DNA from: Anatilimnocola aggregata
Lineage (GTDB): Bacteria; Planctomycetota; Planctomycetia; Pirellulales; Pirellulaceae
Reading direction: 5' to 3'
NCBI RefSeq assembly: GCF_007747655.1
Contig: NZ_CP036274.1
Span: 7,688,001-7,752,000, forward strand
DNA length: 64,000 nucleotides
The translations under genes were made by a program, and so were the position numbers. Shown piece after piece: positions 50,129-59,764 of the stretch; the first letter of the stretch is position 1, and each line of letters begins with the position of its first letter. The notes under the pieces are model-generated. The model ran no database searches and was not told the DNA's origin. It worked only from the letters and a program-made list of their open reading frames with translations.

Positions 50129-51022
50129 TTACTTGCGATAGATATTTCCCGCCCAGCCCAGTTTGTCCTGCAACGTGTGATAGTAGCTATGCTCCTGCGA
50201 AGCAATCAATTTGAAGGTGCTATCAGCCCGCTCGACTCGAACGCGGTCGCCAGGTAGCAGCGGGCCGATGACGCGACCATCGACCACCAGCGAGGTTCCT
50301 TCGTTGGGCTGCAGCACTTCCATTTCGTAAATCCGCTCCGCAGTATCGACGACTGGGCGCACGGTCAGCGTATGCGGGCTGATGGGGCAGATGACGAAGC
50401 CTGCTAGCGTACTGCGGAGGATCGGCCCACCCGCCGACAAGCTGTGGGCTGTCGAGCCGACCGGCGTGCTGATAATGAGACCATCGCAGCTATAGGTGGT
50501 GGCGAGTTCGCCATCGACATACAGGTGGACGTTCAGCAGGGTGAAGGGAAAGCCTGAGGCGATGACCGCCTCGTTAAGGCCGAGATGCCGTTCGAGCACC
50601 GCGCCCTTGCGTACCAGCGAGCAGTGGAACATCAGGTGTTCGACGACGCGGCAGTTTCCTTGGGCCACATTGGGCAAGCGCTCGGCCACGTCTTGCGGGC
50701 TGTGCCAGGCGAGAAAGCCAAGCTTGCCCATGTTGATGCCCATGATCGGCAGCTGATTGCTCCCCATCAACTTCGCGGCCCGCAAGATGGAGCCATCGCC
50801 GCCCAAGACGACCGCAAAATCGGCGGGCGGAAGAGCCAGTTCGGGCCGATAGTGAAAATCTTCGTGCACCAACTCGCAGTTGGCGCTGACCAGCGGACGA
50901 ATTTCAGCGGCCCCTGCCAGCACATTGGGCCGGTCGCCAGAGCCCAGCAGCATCACGCGCGGACGGCGGCCCGCGGTATTTTTCCACGCGGGAGTTTCGT
51001 CGGCAGAAAACGCGGCTTGCAT
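50129..51022 (-). CDS. nadK: NAD kinase
   Basis: 297 residues. ATP-dependent phosphorylation of NAD to NADP. The family signature GGDGS is at residues 74-78 (VVLGGDGSILRAA). The NAD site is at LNEAVIASGF, and TYSCDGLIISTPVGSTAHSLSAGGPIL is the second conserved block (Asp-Gly, Thr-Pro-x-Gly-Ser-Thr-Ala). Full length. The N-terminal 20 residues are extra. It stands between the paired hairpin element and fliM with about 140 bases on the fliM side, so it probably has its own promoter, which I could not place. Confidence 0.95.
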   Translation of the reverse strand: MQAAFSADETPAWKNTAGRRPRVMLLGSGDRPNVLAGAAEIRPLVSANCELVHEDFHYRPELALPPADFAVVLGGDGSILRAAKLMGSNQLPIMGINMGKLGFLAWHSPQDVAERLPNVAQGNCRVVEHLMFHCSLVRKGAVLERHLGLNEAVIASGFPFTLLNVHLYVDGELATTYSCDGLIISTPVGSTAHSLSAGGPILRSTLAGFVICPISPHTLTVRPVVDTAERIYEMEVLQPNEGTSLVVDGRVIGPLLPGDRVRVERADSTFKLIASQEHSYYHTLQDKLGWAGNIYRK

Positions 51023-51164
51023 GAAAGGGCCAGTGTGAACGAACCGTGGGCAGACTGAACCGGTTCCATTCTAATCACACGGGCGAGTGCGCGGGCATTG
51101 AGGGAACTTGAATGTCAGCGAACTGCGCACTCTTCGCTGGCGCTTCATGTTTTTTACAAAACGA

Positions 51165-52205
51165 TCAACCGAGCTTCTTTTCCGGCGGCAGGGTAGCGTC
51201 GATGCGGATGGCTTTTTGCCCCTTGAAGGCGCCGGGGCTGGCGTGAAACTTGGTCACGTCTTGCACGGCCACTTGCAGCGGCGAGCGGATGTCGTGATCG
51301 GTGGTGATGATATCGCCTACGCGCAGACCAATGAGATCTTCGGTCGTGATTCGCGTTTCGGCCATGGTCACCACGACGTCGACCAGCGAACGGTCGATCT
51401 GCCTGCTGATTTGCGCGATCGACGCGGCGGAGACCGTCTGTTTGCCGTAGCTGGCCCAACTATTCGAGGTGAGCTTGCTGCCGATGCGCTCGATCGAATT
51501 GTAAGGAATGCACAGGTTGATCATGCCCCGAATATCGCCGAGCATCAGTTCGAAACTGATCAGCACGACGACTTCGTTCGGCGGCACAATCTGCACGAGC
51601 TGCGGATTGCTCTCGACGCGCTCGACAGACAGTTTAAGGGCGAGGACGTTCTCCCAGGCTCGTTTCAGCTCGTTCAAAAACAGTTGTGTGATCCGCGAGA
51701 CCAGCCGCAATTCGATTTCCGTGAGCGGGCGACGAGCAACCGGCCCCGCCTCTTTGCCACCACCCAGCAGGCGGTCGATGATTGGATAGAGAATCGATGG
51801 GTTGATATCGAGAATCAGGTTGCCTTCGAGCGGCTCGGCGCGAAGAACATTGAAGTACGTGGGGTTTTCGAGACTGAAGACAAACTCGCTGTATGTAAGC
51901 TGATCGACGCTGGTGAGCTTCACATCGACAATGCTGCGCAAGAGGGCCGACATCGCGGCGCCGAAGTTCCGGCCAAACCCTTCGTGCAGCGACTGGAGCG
52001 CTCGCATCTGCTCTTTGCCGACGCGTTCGGGACGCTTGAAGTCGTAGGGGGTGACCTTTTCGCGCGTACGGGGAGCTTTGTTGATGGCGGCAGCGCCGGC
52101 AGCAGGAGCAGCCATTGCGGGCGCAGCAACCGCGCGGCCACCGCCAGCTTCCATCTGACTGAGCAGGCTTTCGACTTCGGCCTGGCTGAGGACTTCGTCT
52201 GCCAC
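51165..52205 (-). CDS. fliM: Flagellar motor switch protein FliM
   Basis: 346 residues. FliM forms part of the C-ring that sets the direction of rotation. The N terminus DEVLSQAEVESLLSQMEAGG is the CheY-P-binding and FliN-adjacent LSQxEIDxLL motif. The middle domain (CheC-like) runs from PYDFKRPERVGKEQMRALQS through GGGKEAGPVARRPLTEIEL. The C-terminal SpoA domain ends VTKFHASPGAFKGQKAIRID. An Ala/Pro linker of about 20 residues follows the first motif. No other switch genes (fliG, fliN) are nearby, so the flagellar genes are scattered. Confidence 0.94.
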   Translation of the reverse strand: MADEVLSQAEVESLLSQMEAGGGRAVAAPAMAAPAAGAAAINKAPRTREKVTPYDFKRPERVGKEQMRALQSLHEGFGRNFGAAMSALLRSIVDVKLTSVDQLTYSEFVFSLENPTYFNVLRAEPLEGNLILDINPSILYPIIDRLLGGGKEAGPVARRPLTEIELRLVSRITQLFLNELKRAWENVLALKLSVERVESNPQLVQIVPPNEVVVLISFELMLGDIRGMINLCIPYNSIERIGSKLTSNSWASYGKQTVSAASIAQISRQIDRSLVDVVVTMAETRITTEDLIGLRVGDIITTDHDIRSPLQVAVQDVTKFHASPGAFKGQKAIRIDATLPPEKKLG

Positions 52206-52295
52206 TGCTAATCACTCCGTTGAATTTCGCCTTAACCGTAGTCCAGTCACTCCGTGACGGGGTTATATACGAGCCATGGAATGACTCGCCCACGG

Positions 52296-53570
52296 TTACT
52301 CCCTCACTTGTCCGTCGCCATAGCACACATATTTGTACGTTGTCAGCTCTTTCAGGCCACAAGGGCCACGGGCGTGGAACTTGTCGGTGCTGATGCCGAT
52401 CTCGGCCCCGAGCCCAAACTGAAAACCGTCATTGAACCGCGTGCTGGCGTTGACCATCACGGCACTACTATCGACGCGGGCCGTAAAGCTGCGGGCCGCG
52501 GCGAGGTTACCAGTAATGATCGCGTCGGTATGTTTGCTGCCATAGCGATTGATATGCTCAATCGCTTCGTCAAGCGAATCAACCACTTTGCACGAAATAA
52601 TCGGCCCCAAGTATTCCTTGCCGTAGTCTTCTTCCGTCGCCGGCTTGGCCTTCGTTAAGCGTTGCGTGGCTTCATCGCCGCGAATTTCAATTCCCTGTGC
52701 CATCAAAGCATTGGCGATGCGCGGCAACATCTTCGCCGCAACGGCGGAATGCACCAGTAGCGACTCCGCAGCGTTGCACACACCCAGGCGATGACACTTG
52801 GAATTGACGACGACCCGCTCGGCAATTTCAACATCGGCGAATTGATCGATATAGACGTGACAGTTGCCATCGAAATGCTTGATGACGGGCATTTTGGCTT
52901 CAGCTGTCACGCGGCGAATCAGACTCTCGCCACCGCGGGGAATCGCGACATCGATGTATTGCGGCAGTCCGAGAAAATGTCCGACAGCCGTTCGGTCGGC
53001 GGTCTCGACCAGGTGCAAGGCATCGGCGGGCAGACCAAAGTCGTTCGCGCAGCTCTTGAGCACATCGACGATGGCCCGGCTGGAATGGGCAGCCTCTTTG
53101 CCGCCACGCAGAATCACGCCATTGCCACTCTTCAAGCAAATGGCTGCTGCGTCGGCCGTAACGTTGGGCCGCGATTCATAAATAAAGAACACGACGCCCA
53201 GCGGAACGCGTGTCTTTAAAATCTGCAGACCGTTCGGGCGAATGGTCGATTCGATCACTTCGCCAATCGGATCGGGGAGCGCAGCGACTTCTTCCAAGCC
53301 GACGGCAATTTCTTCAACCCGCTTGGGATTGAGTCGCAGTCGATCGATGGCCGCTTCGGTCAAACCAAAACCCGGAGCCGCTGCCAGATCGAGTTCGTTG
53401 GCTGCGATGATTTCCTTCGTCGCCTTGCGCAAGGCGACCGCGCTAGCCCGAAGCCAACCGTTTTTTTGCGCGCCGGTGCAAACGGCCAGGTCAGCTGCCG
53501 CGTGTTTCACACGCTGGGCAGTTTCGAGGCAGTAAGCAGCTAAGTCGGGAGTTGCCAAAACGGCGGACAT
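52296..53570 (-). CDS. proA: Gamma-glutamyl phosphate reductase
   Basis: 424 residues, normal length. It reduces gamma-glutamyl phosphate to glutamate semialdehyde in proline synthesis. Cofactor and active-site regions of this aldehyde-dehydrogenase-like family are intact: [42 protein letters not shown] and the catalytic Cys in [14 protein letters not shown]. The C-terminal region holds [23 protein letters not shown] (ends with Y-G-x-G). proB is not in the window. It lies 91 bases upstream of fliM on the same strand. Confidence 0.96.
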   Translation of the reverse strand: MSAVLATPDLAAYCLETAQRVKHAAADLAVCTGAQKNGWLRASAVALRKATKEIIAANELDLAAAPGFGLTEAAIDRLRLNPKRVEEIAVGLEEVAALPDPIGEVIESTIRPNGLQILKTRVPLGVVFFIYESRPNVTADAAAICLKSGNGVILRGGKEAAHSSRAIVDVLKSCANDFGLPADALHLVETADRTAVGHFLGLPQYIDVAIPRGGESLIRRVTAEAKMPVIKHFDGNCHVYIDQFADVEIAERVVVNSKCHRLGVCNAAESLLVHSAVAAKMLPRIANALMAQGIEIRGDEATQRLTKAKPATEEDYGKEYLGPIISCKVVDSLDEAIEHINRYGSKHTDAIITGNLAAARSFTARVDSSAVMVNASTRFNDGFQFGLGAEIGISTDKFHARGPCGLKELTTYKYVCYGDGQVRE

Positions 53571-53679
53571 GACGGAGCTTCCGGAGAATGAGTCGAGCGG
53601 AGTATCGGCAGTTAGCGAAAAATGGTCAATGCGAGCTTATTGACCGCCGGCAGTGCTAGCTTCCTGCTTTTGCACGACA

Positions 53680-54057
53680 TTACGTCTTTACCGGCGGCGG
53701 GGCCTTGGGGGTCACACGCACTTGGACTTCGTCGCCGACGACGCGAGTCTCGAAGGCGTCGATCTTGATGCGGGGGTTATCCATCCATTTGCCATCCTGA
53801 ATGCAGAATCGCCAGGCATGCCAAGGACACGAGACGAGTCCCTTTTCGACATACCCGCCAGCGAGCGAGGCCCCCATGTGCGGGCAGAAGTCGTCGATGG
53901 CGAAGTAAGTTCCCTGTTCGCAAAAGACCGCTACCATCCGGCCGTTGACCGGATATGCAGTTCCTTGTCCCTCGGGAATCTCGCCGACCTTGGCTACGGT
54001 CGTGAAATCGGTTGCCGCGGGTTCGCCTGTAGTCATGTCGCCGGTTACGTCACTCAT
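53680..54057 (-). CDS. Rieske [2Fe-2S] ferredoxin-like protein
   Basis: 125 residues, a stand-alone Rieske domain. Cluster ligands are C58 and H60 in FCPHMGASLAGG and C77 and H80 in SCPWHAWRF, spaced as in NirD- and BphF-type ferredoxins. There is no signal or membrane helix, so it is cytosolic. Such proteins feed electrons to oxygenases or act in nitrite reductase small subunits; no partner enzyme is next to it, so the role is open. A PPPVKT tail ends the protein. It is divergent from the TPR/peptidase gene across a 68-base gap. Confidence 0.9.
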   Translation of the reverse strand: MSDVTGDMTTGEPAATDFTTVAKVGEIPEGQGTAYPVNGRMVAVFCEQGTYFAIDDFCPHMGASLAGGYVEKGLVSCPWHAWRFCIQDGKWMDNPRIKIDAFETRVVGDEVQVRVTPKAPPPVKT

Positions 54058-54125
54058 GTTCGCTTGCTGCAGAATGGTTTAGGCTGAAATGCGGCTGCCC
54101 GCTTCGCTCAGTCATTGAGAATTCT

Positions 54126-57029
54126 ATGCATCGACTCCGTTCAGCACTCAATTTTACGTTCGGCCGCATTTCGCCGACAGGTGGCGAAGCTGGCCCCTTG
54201 GCGATTGCCCAACTGGGCCTGCTGCTGACTGTTTCGCTCGCCACGACCATGCCCACGCGCGCAGCGGGCCTCAACGATGCTCAAAACCTGCTGCTGAAAG
54301 GTCGTTACGAAGAGGCTCGTGAGCTGTTTGCTGCCGAGCAGGCGAACGACGCAGTTGCGGCGATTGGCCTGGCGCGGGTGGCAGAAGAAACTGGGGATCG
54401 CAAGGCCGCGGCAGACCAGCTTGCCGCCGCGGCGAAGCAGTTTCCTCAAGATGCCAAAGTCCACGGCGAGCGCGCTCGCCTGGCGCTCGATCAGGGTGAT
54501 CTGAAGTTGGCCGAAGAGGCGGCCCGGCAAGCGCGCGAAATCGACGATGCGTCCGCCGTAGCCCGCTGGGTGCAGGCCGAGATCTTGCGGCTCAACGGCA
54601 AGTTGGATGAGGCACTGCAAGGCTATTTGAAGATCGTTGCCGTGATGAATCGGTTGCAGACGGTAAAGGATCCGTACGAGTTGCGGATCATCGGACTCGC
54701 CGCAGCGCGTTACGCCCGGCTGAGCAAGAGCAGCGCGATCTACGAGCGATTGGTGAACGATCTCTATCCCGCTGCGCTCAAGTTGAATGAGAATTTCTGG
54801 CCTGCTCATTTCGATAGTTGCCAGCTGTTTCTCGAAAAGTACAACGTGGCCGATGCCACCGACCAATTGCAGGCCGGGCTGGCTATCCATCCCCAAGCTG
54901 CCGAGTTGCATGCCGCGCAAGCGGCCATATTGATCGACAAGTTCGATCTCACTCGCGCTCGGGCGGCGGTCGCTCGCGCGCTCCAGGCACGACCTGACCT
55001 GCTCTATGCCCAGCAACTGGCCGCCGATATCTGCATTGCCGATCAACGGTCAGCTGAGGCGATTCCACTGCTGGAAAAAACTCTTCCGCTGCAATCGCAT
55101 TCGCTCGAAACCAAAGGGCGGCTCCTGGCTTGCTACGCCCATGTTGATGGCTGCGATCTTGAGCGGCCTTCGCCGCGGATGATCGACCTGCTCAAGCCGG
55201 TGCAAGAAAAATCCTCCTGCCTAGGCGAAGTTTACTTTGTGGCGGGCGACGCCTGCGACCGCACGCTTCATTTTCCACTGGCGCAACATTTTTATGAGGC
55301 GGCCCTCAAAAAATTGCCGCAGCACATTTATATCCGCGGCAACCTGGGCCTCGCGCACATGCGACTTGGTGATGAAAAGCAAGCAGCGCTAACACTCGAA
55401 GAGTCGTTTCGGCTCGATCCGTATAACGTGCGAGTGAAGAACCAGTTGGAAGTGCTGGACCTGCTGCAGTCGTATGCAGTCATCGAGACGCCGCACTTTC
55501 TGATCAAGTTCGATCGCGGGGCCAGCGAACTGCTGGCGAAGTACGCGGCCGAAGTGCTGGAGGAAGAAATCTATCCGCAGATTACGCGCGCGTTGAACTA
55601 CAAGCCGACTGAGAAAACGTTGATCGAAATCTTCACCCGCGGCAAGAACACTTCCGGCCACGGCTGGTTCAGTGCGCGGATGGTTGGACTGCCGTCGATT
55701 GGCACGGTTGGGGCCTGCGCGGGAAAAATGGTGGCCATCGTTTCGCCCGACGAGTTGAACAACAGATTCAGCTGGGCGCGAGTGCTGCGACATGAGTTCG
55801 TACACGTGGTCAACCTGCAGCAGACCGATTTTCGAATTCCCCATTGGCTTACCGAAGGGCTGGCTGTTCACTTTGAGAATCAACCCCGGCCTGCCGAGTG
55901 GAACAAGCTGCTCGTCGCACGATCTGATGCTGGCAAACTCTTCACGCTCGACGATATTCGCTACGGCTTCATCCGCCCGGCGAATAAAGACGATTGGACA
56001 CTCGCCTATTGCCAATCCGAGATTTACGTCGACTACCTACTCAAACGATTCGGTCCCGCTGCGCCGGGCAAACTGCTGCAGGCCATCGCCGAGCGCCAGT
56101 CGCTGAACGAGTCGATTCAAACAGCTTGCGCTGTCGATCTGCCCGAGTTCGAGAAGGGTTACTCGGCGCATGTGCGTAAAGTGATCGACGAGATTCGTGG
56201 CCCCGTCGCAACTCACTCACTGCCGCTCGCAGTGCTGCTGAAAAAGGCAGCAGAAAACGACAAGGATCCGGCCATCGCAGCAGCTCTGGCGCAGGCCTAT
56301 CTCGAACGCAGCGATCGGTCAGCTGCGCGGCGTTGGGCGAAGCAAGCGATGGAACTCGATCCCAAGCAACTGGCGGCCGCTTATGTCTTGGCCCGCTTGG
56401 CCCAGCTCAGTGGCGATGACGAAGCAGCGCTTGAGTTGCTACGTCCTTCGCTCGAAGAAGTTTCCACGAATGCCGACTCACTCGCCCTGCTGACAGACTT
56501 GCTAGTTGCCGCCGGCGATCACGCAGCGGCCCTCAAGGGGTACGAGCAAGGACGCCAGGCCTTTCCCACTGACGAGCGCTGGCTGAAGGGGCTCGCGAGA
56601 ATTTATTTGCAAAAGCAGGAGAACGATAAGCTGCTGCCGATTCTTGCCGAACTCGCCGCCCGCGATGGAGACAACGTCACGCTGCGGAAGAAGCTCGCGC
56701 AGCTGACACTCGCGGCCAAAGACCCCGAGGCAAGTCGTCGCTGGGCAACGGAGGCCGTGTATCTGAACGTCCGCGATGCGACGGCGCATGCCCTGCGCGC
56801 GGCAGCCGAAGCAGAACTGAAGAACCAGACGATTGCCGAACGAGAATTTCAGACGGCCATCGACCTCGATGGCGCGCAGCCCGAGTATCGCGCCGGTTTG
56901 GCGCGGGCTCAAATGGCTCAGAAGAAACTGACGGCAGCGAAAGCAACGCTTGCCGAACTGACGAAACGACACCCCGATTTTTCGCAACTCCCCGAGTTGG
57001 AACAGATGCTGAAGGAGGCCCTTCCATGA
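54126..57029 (+). CDS. TPR protein with gluzincin metallopeptidase-like domain
   Basis: 967 residues. The N-terminal region has a hydrophobic segment (LAIAQLGLLLTVSLATTMP) that may be a signal. Residues about 55-440 are TPR repeats (DAQNLLLKGRYEEARELFAAE, FEAALKKLPQHIYIRGNLG-like units). A metallopeptidase-like domain follows with HEFVH at about residue 556 and the downstream Glu ligand in LTEGLAVHFEN, the pattern of gluzincins (peptidase MA-like). The C-terminal 250 residues are further TPRs. All zinc ligands appear intact, so proteolysis is plausible. Its TGA overlaps the ATG of the MazG-like gene by four bases. Confidence 0.83.
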   Translation: MHRLRSALNFTFGRISPTGGEAGPLAIAQLGLLLTVSLATTMPTRAAGLNDAQNLLLKGRYEEARELFAAEQANDAVAAIGLARVAEETGDRKAAADQLAAAAKQFPQDAKVHGERARLALDQGDLKLAEEAARQAREIDDASAVARWVQAEILRLNGKLDEALQGYLKIVAVMNRLQTVKDPYELRIIGLAAARYARLSKSSAIYERLVNDLYPAALKLNENFWPAHFDSCQLFLEKYNVADATDQLQAGLAIHPQAAELHAAQAAILIDKFDLTRARAAVARALQARPDLLYAQQLAADICIADQRSAEAIPLLEKTLPLQSHSLETKGRLLACYAHVDGCDLERPSPRMIDLLKPVQEKSSCLGEVYFVAGDACDRTLHFPLAQHFYEAALKKLPQHIYIRGNLGLAHMRLGDEKQAALTLEESFRLDPYNVRVKNQLEVLDLLQSYAVIETPHFLIKFDRGASELLAKYAAEVLEEEIYPQITRALNYKPTEKTLIEIFTRGKNTSGHGWFSARMVGLPSIGTVGACAGKMVAIVSPDELNNRFSWARVLRHEFVHVVNLQQTDFRIPHWLTEGLAVHFENQPRPAEWNKLLVARSDAGKLFTLDDIRYGFIRPANKDDWTLAYCQSEIYVDYLLKRFGPAAPGKLLQAIAERQSLNESIQTACAVDLPEFEKGYSAHVRKVIDEIRGPVATHSLPLAVLLKKAAENDKDPAIAAALAQAYLERSDRSAARRWAKQAMELDPKQLAAAYVLARLAQLSGDDEAALELLRPSLEEVSTNADSLALLTDLLVAAGDHAAALKGYEQGRQAFPTDERWLKGLARIYLQKQENDKLLPILAELAARDGDNVTLRKKLAQLTLAAKDPEASRRWATEAVYLNVRDATAHALRAAAEAELKNQTIAEREFQTAIDLDGAQPEYRAGLARAQMAQKKLTAAKATLAELTKRHPDFSQLPELEQMLKEALP

Positions 57030-57352
57030 CACCCATAGTCCCCCCGCCAAATATCTCTCTTGGTGATTTGCAGGCACTGATTCGCGAAATGTATTTTGAA
57101 AAGGATCAGGCCCGCGGAATTGAAGGAACCTTTCTCTGGTTCGCCGAAGAAGTGGGCGAACTAGCAACGTCGCTTCGCAGCGGCACACACCAAGAACGTC
57201 TGGGCGAGTTCGCCGATGTCCTCGCCTGGCTGGCCACCATGGCCAACGTCGCCGGCATCGACCTGAGCGAAGCCATCTCCAAAAAATATGGCTCCGGATG
57301 CCCCGGCTGCCGCAAGTTCGTCTGCACCTGCCCAGCGAGTGAGAAGCCGTAG
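57026..57352 (+). CDS. MazG-like nucleotide pyrophosphohydrolase
   Basis: 108 residues, the single-domain MazG-like size. The metal-binding residues are visible: EEVGE in WFAEEVGELATSLR and the second site EFADVLAW. Members hydrolyse nucleoside triphosphates or modified nucleotides. The C-terminal tail KKYGSGCPGCRKFVCTCPAS is unusual: four cysteines in CPGCxxxxCTC spacing suggest an added metal site. It overlaps the TPR/peptidase stop by four bases (ATGA) and is therefore translated with it. The transcript probably ends at the 23-bp inverted repeat that follows. Confidence 0.88.
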   Translation: MTPIVPPPNISLGDLQALIREMYFEKDQARGIEGTFLWFAEEVGELATSLRSGTHQERLGEFADVLAWLATMANVAGIDLSEAISKKYGSGCPGCRKFVCTCPASEKP

Positions 57353-57366
57353 TTGCATTTCATTAA

Positions 57367-57498
57367 GTAGCCCGACGCGTCAGCGAGGGATTTTATCGCG
57401 AAAGTCTCGCCTCAAGTTAAGATTCGCAAGACGGTTTTCCAGCTGCGGCGGAGATCGAACCGTCGTCGGGATGTCCCCTCGCTGACGCGTCGGGCTAC
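57367..57498. repeat. Perfect 23-bp inverted repeat
   Basis: Arms at 57367-57389 and 57476-57498 (GTAGCCCGACGCGTCAGCGA plus GGG and its complement), 86 bases apart, 14 bases after the MazG stop. Same core as the repeats at 3724-3782 and 23418-23569. No target-site duplication or coding sequence inside. Confidence 0.9.
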
Positions 57499-57550
57499 GT
57501 AAGAGAGTGAGGAAGAAACTGTCCCGACTTCGCCCGATTTTTGCGCAACT

Positions 57551-57656
57551 CACAAAAGGGGGTGTTGATAAACCCGCTGAGCTTTTCGACCTCAACGAGC
57601 GCCATTCCCGAGAGTTGCGCGGTTTGACTCGGAAAACGCAGGCCAGTTAATCAACA
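57551..57656. repeat. Possible divergent third copy of the double-palindrome element
   Basis: ACAAAAGGGGGTGTTGAT (from 57552) matches the lead of copies A and B. Its outer arms are TGTTGAT (57563-57569) and ATCAACA (57650-57656). The interior holds CCCGAGAGTTGCGC, the exact complement of a 14-base stretch in copy A. The inner palindromes are lost, so membership is uncertain. From 57657 to 57785 nothing further is recognised. Confidence 0.4.
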
Positions 57657-57785
57657 AACAGGATGATTTCAGCAGTCGTCATTGACGATTAGGCACTCAA
57701 AACTCAAAGTACAACCTGCGTTGCCTTTCAACTCCCATCGCCGGCAATTGTCTCTGAACTCGAAACCTAGAACTTCGCATCTCTC

Positions 57786-59237
57786 ATGTCTGACTACACG
57801 AAGATCGCCCAACTGAAGACCGTCGATGCACTCCGAGCACGACTCGCTGAGTTAGGGCTCGAATTGCCAGTTGACGATCAGATACTGACCGCGGCGGGGG
57901 GATCGCCACTGGCGGAGCGGTTGTCGCTGGGAACTTTGACGGCGGGGAATCGTTGGTGCATTCATCCCATGGAAGGCTGGGACGCCAATCGCGACGGCAG
58001 CCCTAGCCCGCATACACTGCGGCGCTGGCGACACTTTGGCCTGAGTGGTGCCGGGCTGATTTGGGGGGGCGAAGCAGCTGCGGTGCAGGAAGATGGCCGC
58101 GCGAATCCGAATCAAACGCTGGCGGTGGAATCGAATCGCGCGGGGCTGCGGGCGTTGTGGGACGAATTGCAGGCCGGGCATCAAAGCTTGGGTGCCGATT
58201 CGCCGCAAATGGTCGCGGGATTGCAACTGACGCATTCGGGGCGGTTCTGTCGGCCAAACGATAATCGCCTCGAGCCGCGAATTGCCTATCATCACCCGCT
58301 GCTCGATGCCAAGTTCGGCATCGATCCGCAAAATCAAAGTGTAGTTTGGACCGATAGCGATTTGGAACGGTTGATCGATCGCTATGTGGCAGCAGCCAGA
58401 TTAGCGCTGGAAGTTGGCTATCAGTTTGTCGACGTGAAAGCTTGCCACGGCTACCTGCTGCACGAGTTTCTCAGTGCCCGCACGCGGCCGGGCAAGTTCG
58501 GCGGCGATCTGGCGGGCCGCGCGCGGCTGCTGCTTACGATTATCGAACGCATTCAGAACGAAGTGCCGGCGTTGCCAGTCGTTGTGCGATTGAGCGCGTT
58601 CGATACGCTGCCATACCAGACGAGCCGCGAAGTCGGCCGGCCGATGAGCTACCAGAACCTGCTGCCGTACGGATTTGGGTTCGGCGTGAGCGATCAAAAC
58701 CCGCTGGAATACGACCTGCGCGAGCCGATCGAATTGCTGCAGTTGCTGCACCGTGCCGGGGTGATTGCCGTGAACTTGAGCTGCGGCAGTCCTTACTACA
58801 ACCCACACATTCAGCGGCCGGCAATTTTTCCGCCCAGCGACGGCTACCTGCCCCCCGAAGACCCGCTTGTCGGCTGCGTGCGGCAAATTCAAGCTCATCG
58901 TCAACTGAAGGCGGCCGTGCCGGAAATGGTGATGGTGGGCACTGCCTACTCTTACTTACAAGATTACCTGCCGCATGTTGCGCAGGCGGTGGTTCGGGCA
59001 GGCTGGATTGACGCAGTGGGACTTGGCCGCATGGTCCTGTCGTATCCGCAATTACCGCGCGACACGTTGCATCATGGCAAGCTGGAGCGGAAGAAAGTCT
59101 GTCGCACCTTCAGCGACTGCACCACCGCGCCGCGTAACGGCATCGTCAGCGGTTGCTATCCACTCGATCCGTATTACAAGGCGATGCCGGAATACGGAAC
59201 GATGCAGGAACTGAAAAAGGCAATCGCCAACGGCTAA
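57786..59237 (+). CDS. Old-yellow-enzyme-like NADH:flavin oxidoreductase
   Basis: 483 residues with the FMN-binding TIM barrel of the OYE family. IHPMEGWDAN near residue 60 corresponds to the N-terminal substrate/FMN loop (usually PMTR). VAGLQLTHSGRFCRP is the QLxHxGR motif, and YQFVDVKACHGYLLHEFLSARTRPGKFGGD is the diagnostic HxxYLLxxFLSPxxNxRxDxYGG region in altered form. A Cys-Ser-Cys-type iron-sulfur motif is not evident, so it is probably the simple flavin type. The first 45 residues are additional to the barrel. Substrate unknown. Confidence 0.85.
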   Translation: MSDYTKIAQLKTVDALRARLAELGLELPVDDQILTAAGGSPLAERLSLGTLTAGNRWCIHPMEGWDANRDGSPSPHTLRRWRHFGLSGAGLIWGGEAAAVQEDGRANPNQTLAVESNRAGLRALWDELQAGHQSLGADSPQMVAGLQLTHSGRFCRPNDNRLEPRIAYHHPLLDAKFGIDPQNQSVVWTDSDLERLIDRYVAAARLALEVGYQFVDVKACHGYLLHEFLSARTRPGKFGGDLAGRARLLLTIIERIQNEVPALPVVVRLSAFDTLPYQTSREVGRPMSYQNLLPYGFGFGVSDQNPLEYDLREPIELLQLLHRAGVIAVNLSCGSPYYNPHIQRPAIFPPSDGYLPPEDPLVGCVRQIQAHRQLKAAVPEMVMVGTAYSYLQDYLPHVAQAVVRAGWIDAVGLGRMVLSYPQLPRDTLHHGKLERKKVCRTFSDCTTAPRNGIVSGCYPLDPYYKAMPEYGTMQELKKAIANG

Positions 59238-59305
59238 CTTGACTCTGCCGCCTTCGCGCCTACAGTGCTCAGGGGAACCAACCAACCTGCGAAGGACGAA
59301 TCGAA

Positions 59306-59698
59306 ATGAACGACCAGCTGATTACGCGCGGGTTTCTGGCACTTGTGGGAGTGGCTTACATCATCCTCGGAGTGTGGTGTACGGTGAGCCCGCAGCAAAC
59401 GGCCAACTCGATTGGCTATAGCTTTCGTAACGGCTCAGGGATGTCAGAATACATCACCGTCTATGGCGGGCTGGAATTGGGCATGGGGCTGTTCTTCTTG
59501 TGGCCCCTGCTAAGGCATGAACAATCGCTGGCCGTGCTGATGGCCTGCTTGCTCGTGCATGGTTGCATCGTGCTGTTCCGCGTGCCGACGCTCCTCACTG
59601 TGAGCGGGGTCGAGCGGATGACGTACTACTTGTTCACGACCGAGTTCACGATCTTGCTGATATCGGCCTGGCGAATGGCGGTGACGAGGAGTGCGTGA
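59306..59698 (+). CDS. Small four-helix membrane protein
   Basis: 130 residues with four membrane helices at about 8-28, 48-66, 74-92 and 105-125. The layout and residues such as EYITVYGGLELGMGLFFLWP fit DUF4345-like small membrane proteins, but no function is known. AAGGA nine bases before the ATG supports the start. It lies between the oxidoreductase gene and the convergent HD-GYP gene. Confidence 0.75.
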   Translation: MNDQLITRGFLALVGVAYIILGVWCTVSPQQTANSIGYSFRNGSGMSEYITVYGGLELGMGLFFLWPLLRHEQSLAVLMACLLVHGCIVLFRVPTLLTVSGVERMTYYLFTTEFTILLISAWRMAVTRSA

Positions 59699-59764
59699 AT
59701 AGCGACAACGGAAAGACGATTGGCCCAAAGACGATGGCCCGTTGAGTCAAAACGAGTGAGACGA

